A stretch of 64,000 bases of DNA from Aliishimia sp963678085 (GTDB lineage Bacteria > Pseudomonadota > Alphaproteobacteria > Rhodobacterales > Rhodobacteraceae): contig OY782680.1 of the NCBI GenBank assembly GCA_963678085.1, positions 1-64,000 on the forward strand. Reading direction: 5' to 3'. Below the pieces are notes generated by a model. That model saw only the letters and a list, made by a program, of their open reading frames with translations, did not search any database and was not told the DNA's origin. Both the position numbers and the translations under genes were made by a program. This document shows positions 26,176-33,473 of this stretch, piece after piece (position 1 is the stretch's first letter; each line of letters starts with the position of its first letter).

Positions 26176-26300
26176 CCAATCAAGCAGTTGGAACCACACG
26201 GCGGGGCGGCAACGGGCTGCACGCCCATGATCAATATACAGAGCTGAAAACGATCTGGATTGACCTGAGCGATCCAAAGGAGGGGGATAATGTTGGGTAG
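26172..26300 (+). pseudogene. Chimeric junction 2: mttB start fused to ALDH end
   Basis: A second 42-codon chimera of identical design and length. Codons 1-12 (26172-26207, MTNQAVGTTRRG) match the MttB start. Codons 13 on (26208-26300, GNGLHAHDQYTELKTIWIDL...) match the dehydrogenase end. Over 81 bases 75 match the parent copy 24673-24753, with three amino-acid changes. It differs from chimera 1 at other positions, so it is not a recent duplicate of it. It begins inside the cargo 2 stop (ATGA) and ends with TAG 36 bp before the cargo 3 stop region. Confidence 0.85.
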
Positions 26301-26336
26301 ATTTCAGCGTTGCGCCCGATTTGGAACTTGCGTCAT

Positions 26337-26591
26337 TTACAGGAAAAGCTTGACGATCGCGACTATGGCAAGCGTCATACCTGAACCGACCACAAGAGGA
26401 TACCACTTGTTTTCAGCGTTAATCTTTGCCGTTTCAGCGGCAAGCTTAGCAATTTGCGCGCTCATCATCCGATCAGCATCGGAGATAGCTTTCTGGCCAG
26501 CTTCACCATTAATCTTGGCGGTTTCGGCTGCGAGTTTTGCGATCTCAGCGCGCATTTTATCGTCAGCGAGGGCTTGCTCTTCCTTGGTCAT
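26337..26591 (-). CDS. Cargo 3: small coiled-coil protein with C-terminal membrane anchor
   Basis: An 84-residue protein on the strand opposite to the operon. Residues ~1-60 are a charged helix with an internal repeat: EIAKLAAETAKINGE, then 25 residues later QIAKLAAETAKINAE. The last ~22 residues are a membrane span (WYPLVVGSGMTLAIVAIVKL). GGAG lies about 8 bases upstream of the ATG. It resembles small tail-anchored helical proteins found near mobile genes, but I cannot name a family. It occupies the third cargo slot, between chimera 2 and mttB. The remaining 149 bp to mttB (26592-26740) hold no other gene. Confidence 0.7.
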   Translation of the reverse strand: MTKEEQALADDKMRAEIAKLAAETAKINGEAGQKAISDADRMMSAQIAKLAAETAKINAENKWYPLVVGSGMTLAIVAIVKLFL

Positions 26592-26740
26592 GTTGGTCTC
26601 CGATTGCGCGAGTAAGACTATCCAAAAAGGAAGTAAATCTCAAGTTAATAGAGCCGTCAGTCCTGAAGAAGACGTGTTGAATGCAGTAGATAGGAACTGG
26701 TTGCTGACATTTAAATAGTGGCAAATCGGGGAGTAGGATT

Positions 26741-28291
26741 ATGACAGTTGAAGCCACAGGCACCACACGGCGCGGGCGGGGCGCGCGCAAGGCGAAGCGG
26801 CAGGAGCGGGATGTGACCATGCTGCCTGCGCTGAGGCGGCGCTTGCCGTTGACGGAGCCGATGGACGCAGAGCAGATTGAACGCATTGACGCGGCCTCTA
26901 TGCACATCCTCGAAAATGTGGGCGTGCAGTTTCGTGATGAGATTGCGCTGGCCGATTGGCGTAAAGCAGGGGCGAAAGTGGATGGCGAGATGGTTTATCT
27001 GGACCGCCATCATGTGCGCGAGCTGATCTCGACCATCCCCGAGAGCTTTACCTATCACGCCCGCGATCCGCAGAAATCCCTGCCCTTTGGCCGGGACCAT
27101 GCGATGTTCATCCCGATGACCGGCGCGCCTTATCTGCGGGATCTGGACGATGTCCGCCGCAACCCGACGCTGGAGGATTTGGCGAATTTCCACAAGCTCA
27201 GCCATATGTTGCCCGCGATGCATTCCTCGGCGCATCACATCGTTGAGCCCTATGATCACCCGATTTCACAGCGGCATCTGCGCATCACCTATTCGTCGAT
27301 GAAGCATTCCGACAAGACCTTTATGGGCATGACCACGAGCCCCAAGAATGCAGAAGATGTGATGGATATGTGCGCCATCCTCTTTGGGGCCGAGTTCATG
27401 GAGACGCATCCGGTGGTCACGGGCAATTGCAATGGCAACTCGCCCTTGGTGTGGGATGAAACCATGCTGGGCGCGATGCGGGCCTTTTGTCGCAAAAACC
27501 AGCCTGTGCTCTGCTCGCCCTTTGTGCTGGGCGGTGCCAATACCCCGGCCTCGGTTGCCCCAACGGTGGCGCAGCTCAATGCCGAGGCGCTGAGCGCGCT
27601 GGCCTATACCCAAGTCATTCGCAAAGGCGCGCCTGCGATTTATGGGCATTATCTAAGTACCGTCAGCATGAAATCCGGTGCGCCCATGGCAGGCACGCCC
27701 GAAATCAGCCTGATGAACTTTATGATCGGGCAGATGGCTCGTTATTACGGCGTGCCTTGGCGCACCTCGAACACGCTGGGCGGGGCCAAGACCTTTGACG
27801 CGCAAGCAGGCTATGAAAGCGCGACCACCTTGCAAGCGGTGATCATGGCGGGGGCGAATTACATCTGGCATTCGGCAGGCTGGAACGAGGCGGGCATGCA
27901 TTGCTCAATGGCGAAATTCATTGTGGATGCAGAACAATGCGCCATGGCCTATCGCATGGCCGAAGGCATTCGCTGGGATGATTTTGATGAAGCGTTGAAA
28001 GCCGTCGGCGATATCGGCCCCGGCGGGCATTATTTGGGGCACCCCCATACGCTGGAAAATTTCCAACGTGCGTTTTTCATGCCGGAGATGTTCGATAATA
28101 ACTCGATTGAACAATGGGCCGCCGAGGGCTCGGTCGAGATCACCGAACGCGCCCTGCGCACCGCACGCCAGATGCTGAATGAGTACCAAGAGCCCAAACT
28201 GGATGAAGCCGTAAACGAGGCCCTGCTCGACTACATCACCCGGCGCGAGCGCGAAATCCCCGCCGCCGACGCGCTGAACCAGGAGTATTGA
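26741..28291 (+). CDS. MttB-family methyltransferase (non-pyrrolysine)
   Basis: A 516-residue TIM-barrel protein of the trimethylamine methyltransferase superfamily, e.g. HILENVGVQFRDEIALADWR, FVLGGANTPASVAPTVAQLNAE, GTPEISLMNFMIGQMARYYG, NTLGGAKTFDAQAGYESA and PGGHYLGHPHTLENF. The frame runs through without an in-frame amber, so it is the non-pyrrolysine type that demethylates quaternary amines (betaines) to a corrinoid protein. No corrinoid protein gene is nearby. The N-terminus has a basic extension (TTRRGRGARKAKRQERD); its first 12 codons were copied into both upstream chimeras. It is followed directly by the FAD oxidoreductase (TGA then ATG, no gap). The substrate may be a proline-type betaine. 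Confidence 0.88.
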   Translation: MTVEATGTTRRGRGARKAKRQERDVTMLPALRRRLPLTEPMDAEQIERIDAASMHILENVGVQFRDEIALADWRKAGAKVDGEMVYLDRHHVRELISTIPESFTYHARDPQKSLPFGRDHAMFIPMTGAPYLRDLDDVRRNPTLEDLANFHKLSHMLPAMHSSAHHIVEPYDHPISQRHLRITYSSMKHSDKTFMGMTTSPKNAEDVMDMCAILFGAEFMETHPVVTGNCNGNSPLVWDETMLGAMRAFCRKNQPVLCSPFVLGGANTPASVAPTVAQLNAEALSALAYTQVIRKGAPAIYGHYLSTVSMKSGAPMAGTPEISLMNFMIGQMARYYGVPWRTSNTLGGAKTFDAQAGYESATTLQAVIMAGANYIWHSAGWNEAGMHCSMAKFIVDAEQCAMAYRMAEGIRWDDFDEALKAVGDIGPGGHYLGHPHTLENFQRAFFMPEMFDNNSIEQWAAEGSVEITERALRTARQMLNEYQEPKLDEAVNEALLDYITRREREIPAADALNQEY

Positions 28292-29614
28292 ATGCGTCTG
28301 CCCGTTGATCCCGGCCCGGCGGGGTGGGCGCGGCTTTTGCCGGATGTGGTGCCTACTCCTGAATTAGTGGACAATACCACCGCCGATTGGCTCATCATTG
28401 GGGCGGGCTTTGCGGGGCTTGCGGCGGCCTATCGGCTATTGCAGCTCAGGCCTGGCGCGCGGATTGTGATCTTGGAGGCGTCCCGTGTCGGAGAGGGGCC
28501 GGCGGGGCGCAATTCGGGCTTTATGATCGACTTGCCCCATGATCTGACCTCAAGCGATTATGGCGGCGCACTTGAGGCTGACCGCGCCCAGATCGCCGAC
28601 AACCGCCTTGCGATTAACTTTGCGGGGGAGATGGCACGGGATTTCGGGCTGCCGCGCGAAGCCTATAACCCCTGCGGCAAGATCAACGGGGCGGCGAGCG
28701 CAAAGGGCCATCAGCACAATCTCGATTACGCGGGGCATCTGGCTGCTTTGGGCGAGGCTCATGAGATGCTCGATACCGCCCAAATGCAGGCCCGCACCGG
28801 GATCAGCTATTATCAAAGCGGGCTCTACACGCCGGGTACTGTGATGCTGCAACCGGCGATGTTTGTGCACGGGGTCGCAGCGGGGCTGAGCGGGCGCGGG
28901 GTGCAGCTCTATGAAAACACCCCAGTGGTGGAGATGCGCCGGAATGGCGATTGGATTGCCGCCACGCCCAAAGGTCAGGTGAGCGCCCCCCACGTGATCT
29001 TGGCTGTGAACGGGCATCTCAGCAGTTTCGGCTATATGCAAAGGCGGCTCATTCACACACATACCTACGCCTCCATGAGTCGCGCCTTGAGCGATGAGGA
29101 AATTGCGCACTTGGGCGGCGCGCCCGATTGGAACCTCACCCCGGCCGACCCCATGGGCACCACAGTGCGGCGGGTTTCAGGCACCGGCGGGCATCGCATC
29201 GTGATCCGCAACCGCTTTACCTATGATGATCAACTCGAACCCAATGCGGCTTGGCTGCGAAAAATCACCCGCGATCACGATAAAGCCTTTGCCGCACGGT
29301 TTCCCATGCTGGCCGGTGTGCAGATGGACTATCGCTGGGGCGGACGGCTGTGCATTTCGCGCAATAATGTGCAAGTGGTGGGTGAGCTGGAACCAGGGCT
29401 TTATTCCGCCTGCGTGCAAAATGGGCTGGGCACCGCCAAGGGAACTCTGGCCGGGATGCTCGCCGCAGAGCTCGCTTGCGGTGAAAGCTCCCCCGCGCTG
29501 AGCCGTGCCCTTGCGGCGGATAGGCCAAGCAAACTGCCCCCCGCCCCCCTGACCCGGATCGGCGCGAACTTGCGCTTGCGGTTTGGCGAATGGAAAGCGG
29601 GCGCGGAAAAATAG
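28292..29614 (+). CDS. FAD-dependent amine/amino-acid oxidoreductase (DAO family)
   Basis: A 440-residue DAO-family flavoprotein. The dinucleotide fold WLIIGAGFAGLAAAYRLLQL lies near residues 33-52, followed by IVILEASRVGEGPAGRNSGF, typical of gamma-glutamylputrescine oxidase (PuuB)-like proteins. The C-terminal FAD motif is VQVVGELEPGLYSACVQNGLG. It starts right after the mttB stop. It may oxidise the demethylated secondary amine, producing an imine for the DHDPS-like deaminase and ALDH; this order is inferred. The stop is followed by the dispersed hairpin repeat at 29643. Confidence 0.88.
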   Translation: MRLPVDPGPAGWARLLPDVVPTPELVDNTTADWLIIGAGFAGLAAAYRLLQLRPGARIVILEASRVGEGPAGRNSGFMIDLPHDLTSSDYGGALEADRAQIADNRLAINFAGEMARDFGLPREAYNPCGKINGAASAKGHQHNLDYAGHLAALGEAHEMLDTAQMQARTGISYYQSGLYTPGTVMLQPAMFVHGVAAGLSGRGVQLYENTPVVEMRRNGDWIAATPKGQVSAPHVILAVNGHLSSFGYMQRRLIHTHTYASMSRALSDEEIAHLGGAPDWNLTPADPMGTTVRRVSGTGGHRIVIRNRFTYDDQLEPNAAWLRKITRDHDKAFAARFPMLAGVQMDYRWGGRLCISRNNVQVVGELEPGLYSACVQNGLGTAKGTLAGMLAAELACGESSPALSRALAADRPSKLPPAPLTRIGANLRLRFGEWKAGAEK

Positions 29615-29642
29615 AGCCGGGGAAAGCTCGAGGGCCCGCGCA

Positions 29643-29708
29643 GTGGGGGTTTTGCACCCCCACACCTCCGCCCCCGTATCAAATGAGGTATTTACTGGCC
29701 AAATGAAG
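29643..29708 (+). repeat. Dispersed hairpin repeat, copy A
   Basis: GTGGGGGTTTTGCACCCCCAC forms a perfect 7-8 bp stem. It is followed by a C-rich spacer and GGTATTTACTGGCCAAATGAAGG. The same element occurs at 38536-38589 and, inverted, at 48381-48434, with a variant at 41247-41308. All four lie just after gene ends. It probably acts as a terminator-like 3' element. Confidence 0.8.
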
Positions 29709-29760
29709 GGGGGGGCTGTTTTTTTCCAATCCAATTTTAGCAACGCAACGTATTTGCAAT

Positions 29761-30411
29761 ATGTTGATGAGCGTTTATCCCGTACCTGAACTGCTCCCCG
29801 CGCCGCCAAAGGCTGTGGGCCGCAAGCCTGTGACTGGAAGAAAAAGACGCAAGAGTGTGACGAGAGATCCGCAAAACCCGCCCAAGGTGACTTGGACAGG
29901 ACATATGCAAAGGCTGGCTCAGCATAAGGACAAAAAGGCCTTTGCGGAGCTGTTTGCGCATTTTGCGCCTCGGGTGAAGGGGTTTTTGATGAAGTCGGGC
30001 GCAGATGCCGCTCTGGCTGAAGAGGTGGCGCAAGATGTGATGGCCACTGTTTGGCTGAAGGCACATATGTTTGATCCGGCCCGTGCCTCGGTTGCGACTT
30101 GGATCTTTACCATTGCGCGCAACCGGCGGATTGATGTGCTGCGCAAAGAACAGCGCCCCGAGCCCGAAGAGCTGCCATGGGGGCCAGAGGCCGAGCCGCC
30201 CCAGGATGAGGCAATCGCCCTGCAACAAGACAGCGCCCGGCTTGTTAGGGCCGTGAAAGATTTACCAGATGCTCAGAGACAGCTTGTAGAACAGGCCTAT
30301 TTTGGGGATCTCAGCCATTCTCAAATCGCGGCGGCAACGGGGCTTCCGCTGGGAACGATCAAATCCCGCCTGCGCCTCGCGCTTGAGCGGCTGCGCCATG
30401 TGATGCGGTAA
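29761..30411 (+). CDS. rpoE: ECF sigma factor of the RpoE/ChrR system
   Basis: An ECF sigma factor. Region 2 covers KKAFAELFAHFAPRVKGFLMKSG...EVAQDVMATVWLKAHMFDPARASVATWIFTIARN; region 4 covers LPDAQRQLVEQAYFGDLSHSQIAAATGLPLGTIKSRL. Homology begins at about residue 44-49 (WTGHMQRLAQHKD); the true start may be a later GTG or ATG (29857, 29890 or 29905). The partner anti-sigma ChrR follows 10 bp downstream. In Rhodobacter this pair responds to singlet oxygen. A weak promoter-like AATCCA/CGTATT pair at 29728-29754 might be the autoregulatory site, but I do not trust it. Confidence 0.92.
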   Translation: MLMSVYPVPELLPAPPKAVGRKPVTGRKRRKSVTRDPQNPPKVTWTGHMQRLAQHKDKKAFAELFAHFAPRVKGFLMKSGADAALAEEVAQDVMATVWLKAHMFDPARASVATWIFTIARNRRIDVLRKEQRPEPEELPWGPEAEPPQDEAIALQQDSARLVRAVKDLPDAQRQLVEQAYFGDLSHSQIAAATGLPLGTIKSRLRLALERLRHVMR

Positions 30412-30420
30412 ACGGGGGCG

Positions 30421-31074
30421 ATGATGACACAAGAAATCCAGCACCATCTGAGCCCTCAGATCCTTATGGCTTATGCCGCCGGAGCCTTGCCTGAGGCGTT
30501 TAATCTGATTGTCGCAACGCATCTTTCCTTATGCGACCAGTGCCGCGCGGAGGCTGAAAGCTATGATGCTTTGGGCGGTGCGGTTTTAGAGGCAGAACCT
30601 GATGCGGTCATGTCTGAGGGAAGCTTTGAGGCGGTAATGGCGCGGATTGCGGCGGGGGATGGTCCTGTGCCAAAGGCGCGTCGGGCCAAGGACCGAGTTC
30701 TGCCCGCACCGTTGCACGATTATGTGGGCGGCGGTTTAGCGGATGTCAAATGGCGGCCCCTGGGTCGTGGCCTAAAGCAAGCGATATTACCCACAACTGA
30801 CAGCGCATCCGCGCGATTGCTGTATATCCCTGCGGGCATGGCGATGCCGCGTCATGGGCATAGTGACATTGAAATGACGCTGGTGCTGCAAGGGGCGTTT
30901 CAGGACGAGGGCGGCTATTTCGCGCGCGGGGATATAGAGATCGCCGATAGCGAGACCGAGCATACCCCGGTGGCTGATAGTCACGAAGATTGCATCTGCC
31001 TTGCTGCCAGCAACGCTCCGCTGAAATTCCGCAGCCTATTGCCCCGGTTGGCGCAGCCTTTTCTGAAAATCTAA
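30421..31074 (+). CDS. chrR: Zinc anti-sigma factor ChrR
   Basis: A 217-residue two-domain protein. The N-terminal zinc anti-sigma domain carries HHLSPQILMAYAAGALPEAF and the HxxxCxxC motif (ATHLSLCDQC). The C-terminal cupin (about residues 110-205) holds IPAGMAMPRHGHSDIEMTLVLQG and EHTPVADSHEDC, possible metal ligands. ChrR holds the sigma factor and releases it under singlet oxygen. The pair order rpoE-chrR and lengths match the known system. The ATGATG start leaves either Met possible. Confidence 0.92.
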   Translation: MMTQEIQHHLSPQILMAYAAGALPEAFNLIVATHLSLCDQCRAEAESYDALGGAVLEAEPDAVMSEGSFEAVMARIAAGDGPVPKARRAKDRVLPAPLHDYVGGGLADVKWRPLGRGLKQAILPTTDSASARLLYIPAGMAMPRHGHSDIEMTLVLQGAFQDEGGYFARGDIEIADSETEHTPVADSHEDCICLAASNAPLKFRSLLPRLAQPFLKI

Positions 31075-31111
31075 AGGACATGCTTGACAGGAAAGCCCCG
31101 CGCGAAACGAC

Positions 31112-31140
31112 TTGAAAACGACGCAGAGACTCTCTACATG
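31112..31140 (+). promoter_or_regulatory. Candidate promoter of tmRNA gene
   Basis: TTGAAA (31112-31117) and TACATG (31135-31140) are separated by 17 bases. Transcription would start near 31147, close to the expected 5' end of the acceptor piece of the tmRNA. Confidence 0.5.
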
Positions 31141-31146
31141 TAGTCT

Positions 31147-31463
31147 GTCTTTCGGGACTATGGACATAAACGCGCTTGTAATAAGCGGGCCGGACGGGGG
31201 AGCGTTACCCCCCAGCTCCACCAATTTCCCTCTCGTTTGGGGGGCGTGCGGGGCTGAATTAGGGTCGACGGACGTCTAAAGAAGTTGCTTTGTCTCGGCG
31301 GTCTGCCACCGTTATCGGCGAAAAAAGTACAATTGCAAACGACAATCGTGCTCCGGTAGCTCTGGCTGCGTAAGCAGTCCGGGTCGTACCGAACTTAAGC
31401 CCTGATGCCTAGCAGTGTCAGGCGGGGTTCGCAGGCACCTGGCAACAGAAGCCTGCACTTTAT
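31147..31463 (+). ncRNA. ssrA: Circularly permuted two-piece tmRNA
   Basis: The acceptor piece ends GGACGGGGG...CCCCCCAGCTCCACCA at 31223. A 26-base intervening segment (31224-31249) follows, then the coding piece beginning GGGGCTGAATTAGGGTCGAC at 31250. The resume frame 31335-31373 reads A-N-D-N-R-A-P-V-A-L-A-A-stop, an alphaproteobacterial tag. Acceptor-before-coding order is the permuted form known in alphaproteobacteria; mature RNA is two base-paired pieces. Pseudoknot-like stems follow the tag (CCTGATGCCTAGCAGTGTCAGG at ~31401). The outer ends are estimates. It rescues stalled ribosomes with SmpB. This fills the gap 31075-31467. Confidence 0.93.
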
Positions 31464-31467
31464 CCGC

Positions 31468-31977
31468 CTAGCGGCCAATCACCAAGACCCACCAGATCTT
31501 GCCATTCTCTTCTTGCAACCAGGAAAAGCCCATGCGGGTGGCATCTTTGGCCAGGATGACACGCTGGGTGTCATGCTTTTCCATCCATGCGGCAAGAGTT
31601 TCCAGCTCGGTCTCATAGGTCTCTGAGATATTCTCTCCGATCAGCTGGCCCTGGAATCCCACACGCTTGACCCGATCAATGGGCGATGAGCCGTCAGAGC
31701 CAAAATGCCAGGGGCGGTTTTGCACGGACATATCGCGAGCATGGGTGGCAGCGGCCGCATTCAGCGCAGCATCAAATTCAAGCCCGCTCAAACCGCCTGC
31801 GCGGCGCAGCGCGTTAATCGAATCCAGCATGCGATATTGAATGCGGTTGGTGTCAGAGGCTCTGATTCGGTACAGCTTAGAGGGCAGCTCATCATTGGAG
31901 CCGACCGGCACCAGTGGCTCCGTATCGCAAGCGGATAGGCCAAACACCAACAGAATCGCCAAAAGAACCCGGACCAT
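31468..31977 (-). CDS. CAP-domain lipoprotein
   Basis: A 169-residue CAP/SCP-domain protein. The N-terminus VRVLLAILLVFGLSACDTE is a lipoprotein signal with lipobox LSAC, so it is membrane-anchored in the periplasm. The CAP core shows MLDSINALRRAGGLSGLEFDAALNAAAATHARDM, RPWHFGSDGSSPIDRVKRVGF, IGENISE and the C-terminal WWVLVIGR. The family's putative His/Glu residues (HARDM, GENISE) are present. The function of bacterial CAP proteins is unsettled. It converges on the tmRNA gene, with its stop 5 bp from the end of the RNA. Confidence 0.85.
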   Translation of the reverse strand: MVRVLLAILLVFGLSACDTEPLVPVGSNDELPSKLYRIRASDTNRIQYRMLDSINALRRAGGLSGLEFDAALNAAAATHARDMSVQNRPWHFGSDGSSPIDRVKRVGFQGQLIGENISETYETELETLAAWMEKHDTQRVILAKDATRMGFSWLQEENGKIWWVLVIGR

Positions 31978-32142
31978 AGCACTCTCCTTAATCTACATGC
32001 GCCTTTAACCTGCAAAATGTTGCGGTAAAACCCACAATACCGTTAGATAGATCCTTAACGAAGGTTTGATTTGCAACTGCGACTTTCGCGCACTAGCCCC
32101 TATAAAGGCAATTATTTCGTAAACCGTGCAGGATGAGAACAA

Positions 32143-32751
32143 ATGACGCGTGTTTTTCCCAAAAATTTGACGCGCAGAGGGTTTTTAGCGGCCTCTGCAA
32201 GCGCCCTTGCTGTGCCCGCGCTGGGGCAGAGTTCGAATGTGAACAGCGAATCAACCACCGAGGTTGAGCGCGATGTGACGCAACTGGTGCGGCGCAATAT
32301 CTCAAGTTTCCGCACGCTCACATGGCAACCTTATTTCGATAACCTTAAGAAAGGGGCGATTCTTGTCGATACAGATAGCCGCGCCGTGCATTATTGGAGC
32401 GAGGATGAAAGCACCTACCGGCTCTACCCCTCTAGCGTGCCGTTGACCGAGGAATTGACCCGGCGCGGTCGCACTAAAGTTGTGCTGAAAGACCCCAAGC
32501 CAAGCTGGCGCCCCACCCCATCCATGAAAGAGCGTAACCCTGAATGGCCCGATTTTATTGGCCCCGGACCGGATAACCCGCTGGGCACACGCGCACTTCA
32601 CCTGACCTGGACCTATTACCGGATTCATGGCACGCATGACACGCGAAAGATCGGGCGGCGCTCGTCAAACGGGTGCATTGGGCTCTATAATGAGCATATC
32701 GAAGAGCTTTACGAGATGGCACAAGTGGGCACACAAGTGTTGCTGATTTGA
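32143..32751 (+). CDS. L,D-transpeptidase (YkuD domain), Tat-exported
   Basis: A 202-residue protein with a twin-arginine leader (LTRRGFLAASASALAVPALG). The YkuD catalytic block is YRIHGTHDTRKIGRRSSNGCIGLYNE, giving His and the nucleophile Cys. Upstream, GAILVDTDSRAVHYWSEDES is the usual first strand. It would cross-link peptidoglycan peptides or attach proteins in the periplasm. A second YkuD gene lies at 56290. It is preceded by a plain 165-bp gap after the CAP gene and followed by the tandem mini-protein region. Confidence 0.9.
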   Translation: MTRVFPKNLTRRGFLAASASALAVPALGQSSNVNSESTTEVERDVTQLVRRNISSFRTLTWQPYFDNLKKGAILVDTDSRAVHYWSEDESTYRLYPSSVPLTEELTRRGRTKVVLKDPKPSWRPTPSMKERNPEWPDFIGPGPDNPLGTRALHLTWTYYRIHGTHDTRKIGRRSSNGCIGLYNEHIEELYEMAQVGTQVLLI

Positions 32752-32844
32752 CCACAGTTGCAAAGGGTTCGCGGCAATCACATGAAAGACAATTGCTTTT
32801 TGCGCCCCAAGCTGCTTAGTCGATCTTGCGAAAAAGTCTTGGGT

Positions 32845-32866
32845 GCGTAATTTGTTACGCGTTTTT
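32845..32866 (+). promoter_or_regulatory. Palindrome and T run before first mini-protein
   Basis: GCGTAA-TTTG-TTACGC is a perfect 6-4-6 inverted repeat followed by G and six T, ending 6 bases before GGAGG. It overlaps a promoter-like pair TTGCGA (32826-32831) and TAATTT (32848-32853). It could be an operator or an attenuator hairpin. The second copy at 33237-33252 has one mismatch. Confidence 0.4.
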
Positions 32867-32877
32867 TGGAGGTTAAC

Positions 32878-33051
32878 ATGAAAAAACTCGTTCTTGCAGC
32901 GGCGCTTGTTGGTGCAGCTTCTATGGCACAGGCTGGTAGCTACAGTGATCCAGAGCCAACGCCAATCATCGTAGAAGCAGAAAGCTCTTCTTCTGGCATC
33001 GTGGTTCCATTGGTGATCCTGGCGCTGGTTTTGGTGGCAGCTTCTAACTAA
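32878..33051 (+). CDS. Mini membrane protein, copy 1
   Basis: A 57-residue protein. It opens with an exported-type leader (KKLVLAAALVGAASMAQAG), has a short Pro/Glu-rich middle (DPEPTPIIVEAESSSSG) and ends in a hydrophobic span (IVVPLVILALVLVAASN). The start at 32878 is set by GGAGG 6-10 bases upstream. If the leader is cut, the mature product is a ~38-residue membrane peptide. Similar mini-proteins occur near hemH in relatives as far as I recall; the function is unknown. Codons and terminator are shared with copy 2. Confidence 0.75.
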   Translation: MKKLVLAAALVGAASMAQAGSYSDPEPTPIIVEAESSSSGIVVPLVILALVLVAASN

Positions 33052-33074
33052 AGGGCTTTGCCATTTTATGGATT

Positions 33075-33099
33075 AAGGTGACCTTCGGGTCTCCTTTTT
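33075..33099 (+). terminator. Terminator of mini-protein copy 1
   Basis: AGGTGACC-TTCG-GGTCTCCT forms a stem with one mismatch and a stable UUCG-type loop, followed by five T. It lies 23 bp after the stop. Confidence 0.85.
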
Positions 33100-33269
33100 C
33101 TCGTGAAATACTCAACCGGCTAAAAACTTGGCAGCGGTTGTTGGGTGCGTTGAAAGATCACTGCAAATCCGACTTAAAATGTAATTGCATTTCATGCGTT
33201 GAGTTGCTTAGTCGATCTTGCGAAAAAGTCTTGGATGCGTAATTTATTGCGCGTTTTATGGAGATTAAC

Positions 33270-33449
33270 ATGAAAAAACTCGTTCTTGCAGCGGCTCTTA
33301 GTGGTGCAGCTTCTATGGCGTCAGCCGGTGGTTATAATGATCCAATTATTGAGCCACCAGCCGTAATTGAAGAAGTAGAAAGCTCTTCTTCCGGCATCGT
33401 GGTTCCATTGGTGATCCTGGCGCTGGTTTTGGTGGCAGCTTCTAACTAA
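33270..33449 (+). CDS. Mini membrane protein, copy 2
   Basis: A 59-residue paralogue of the gene at 32878. Leader KKLVLAAALSGAASMASAG, middle YNDPIIEPPAVIEEVESSSSG, and the same C-terminal span IVVPLVILALVLVAASN. The middle is changed and longer by two residues, whereas the last 21 residues are identical. The ribosome site is GGAG, slightly weaker than in copy 1. The pattern of a variable extracytoplasmic middle between conserved ends suggests that the middle is under different selection. Confidence 0.75.
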   Translation: MKKLVLAAALSGAASMASAGGYNDPIIEPPAVIEEVESSSSGIVVPLVILALVLVAASN

Positions 33450-33473
33450 AGGGCTTTGCCAGTTTATGGATTA

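Noticed and set aside
26290..26718. 142-codon plus-strand frame opposite cargo 3
   Set aside because: It is antisense to the better-supported coiled-coil gene (good ribosome site, heptad pattern, membrane anchor). Only its last ~25 codons lie outside, and they match nothing.
26741..28291. Pyrrolysine-dependent trimethylamine methyltransferase
   Set aside because: No in-frame amber codon is present and no pyl genes or corrinoid protein are near; it belongs to the non-pyrrolysine branch.
29728..29754. RpoE-type autoregulatory promoter before rpoE
   Set aside because: The match (AATCCA then CGTATT) is too loose, and the start codon of rpoE is itself uncertain.
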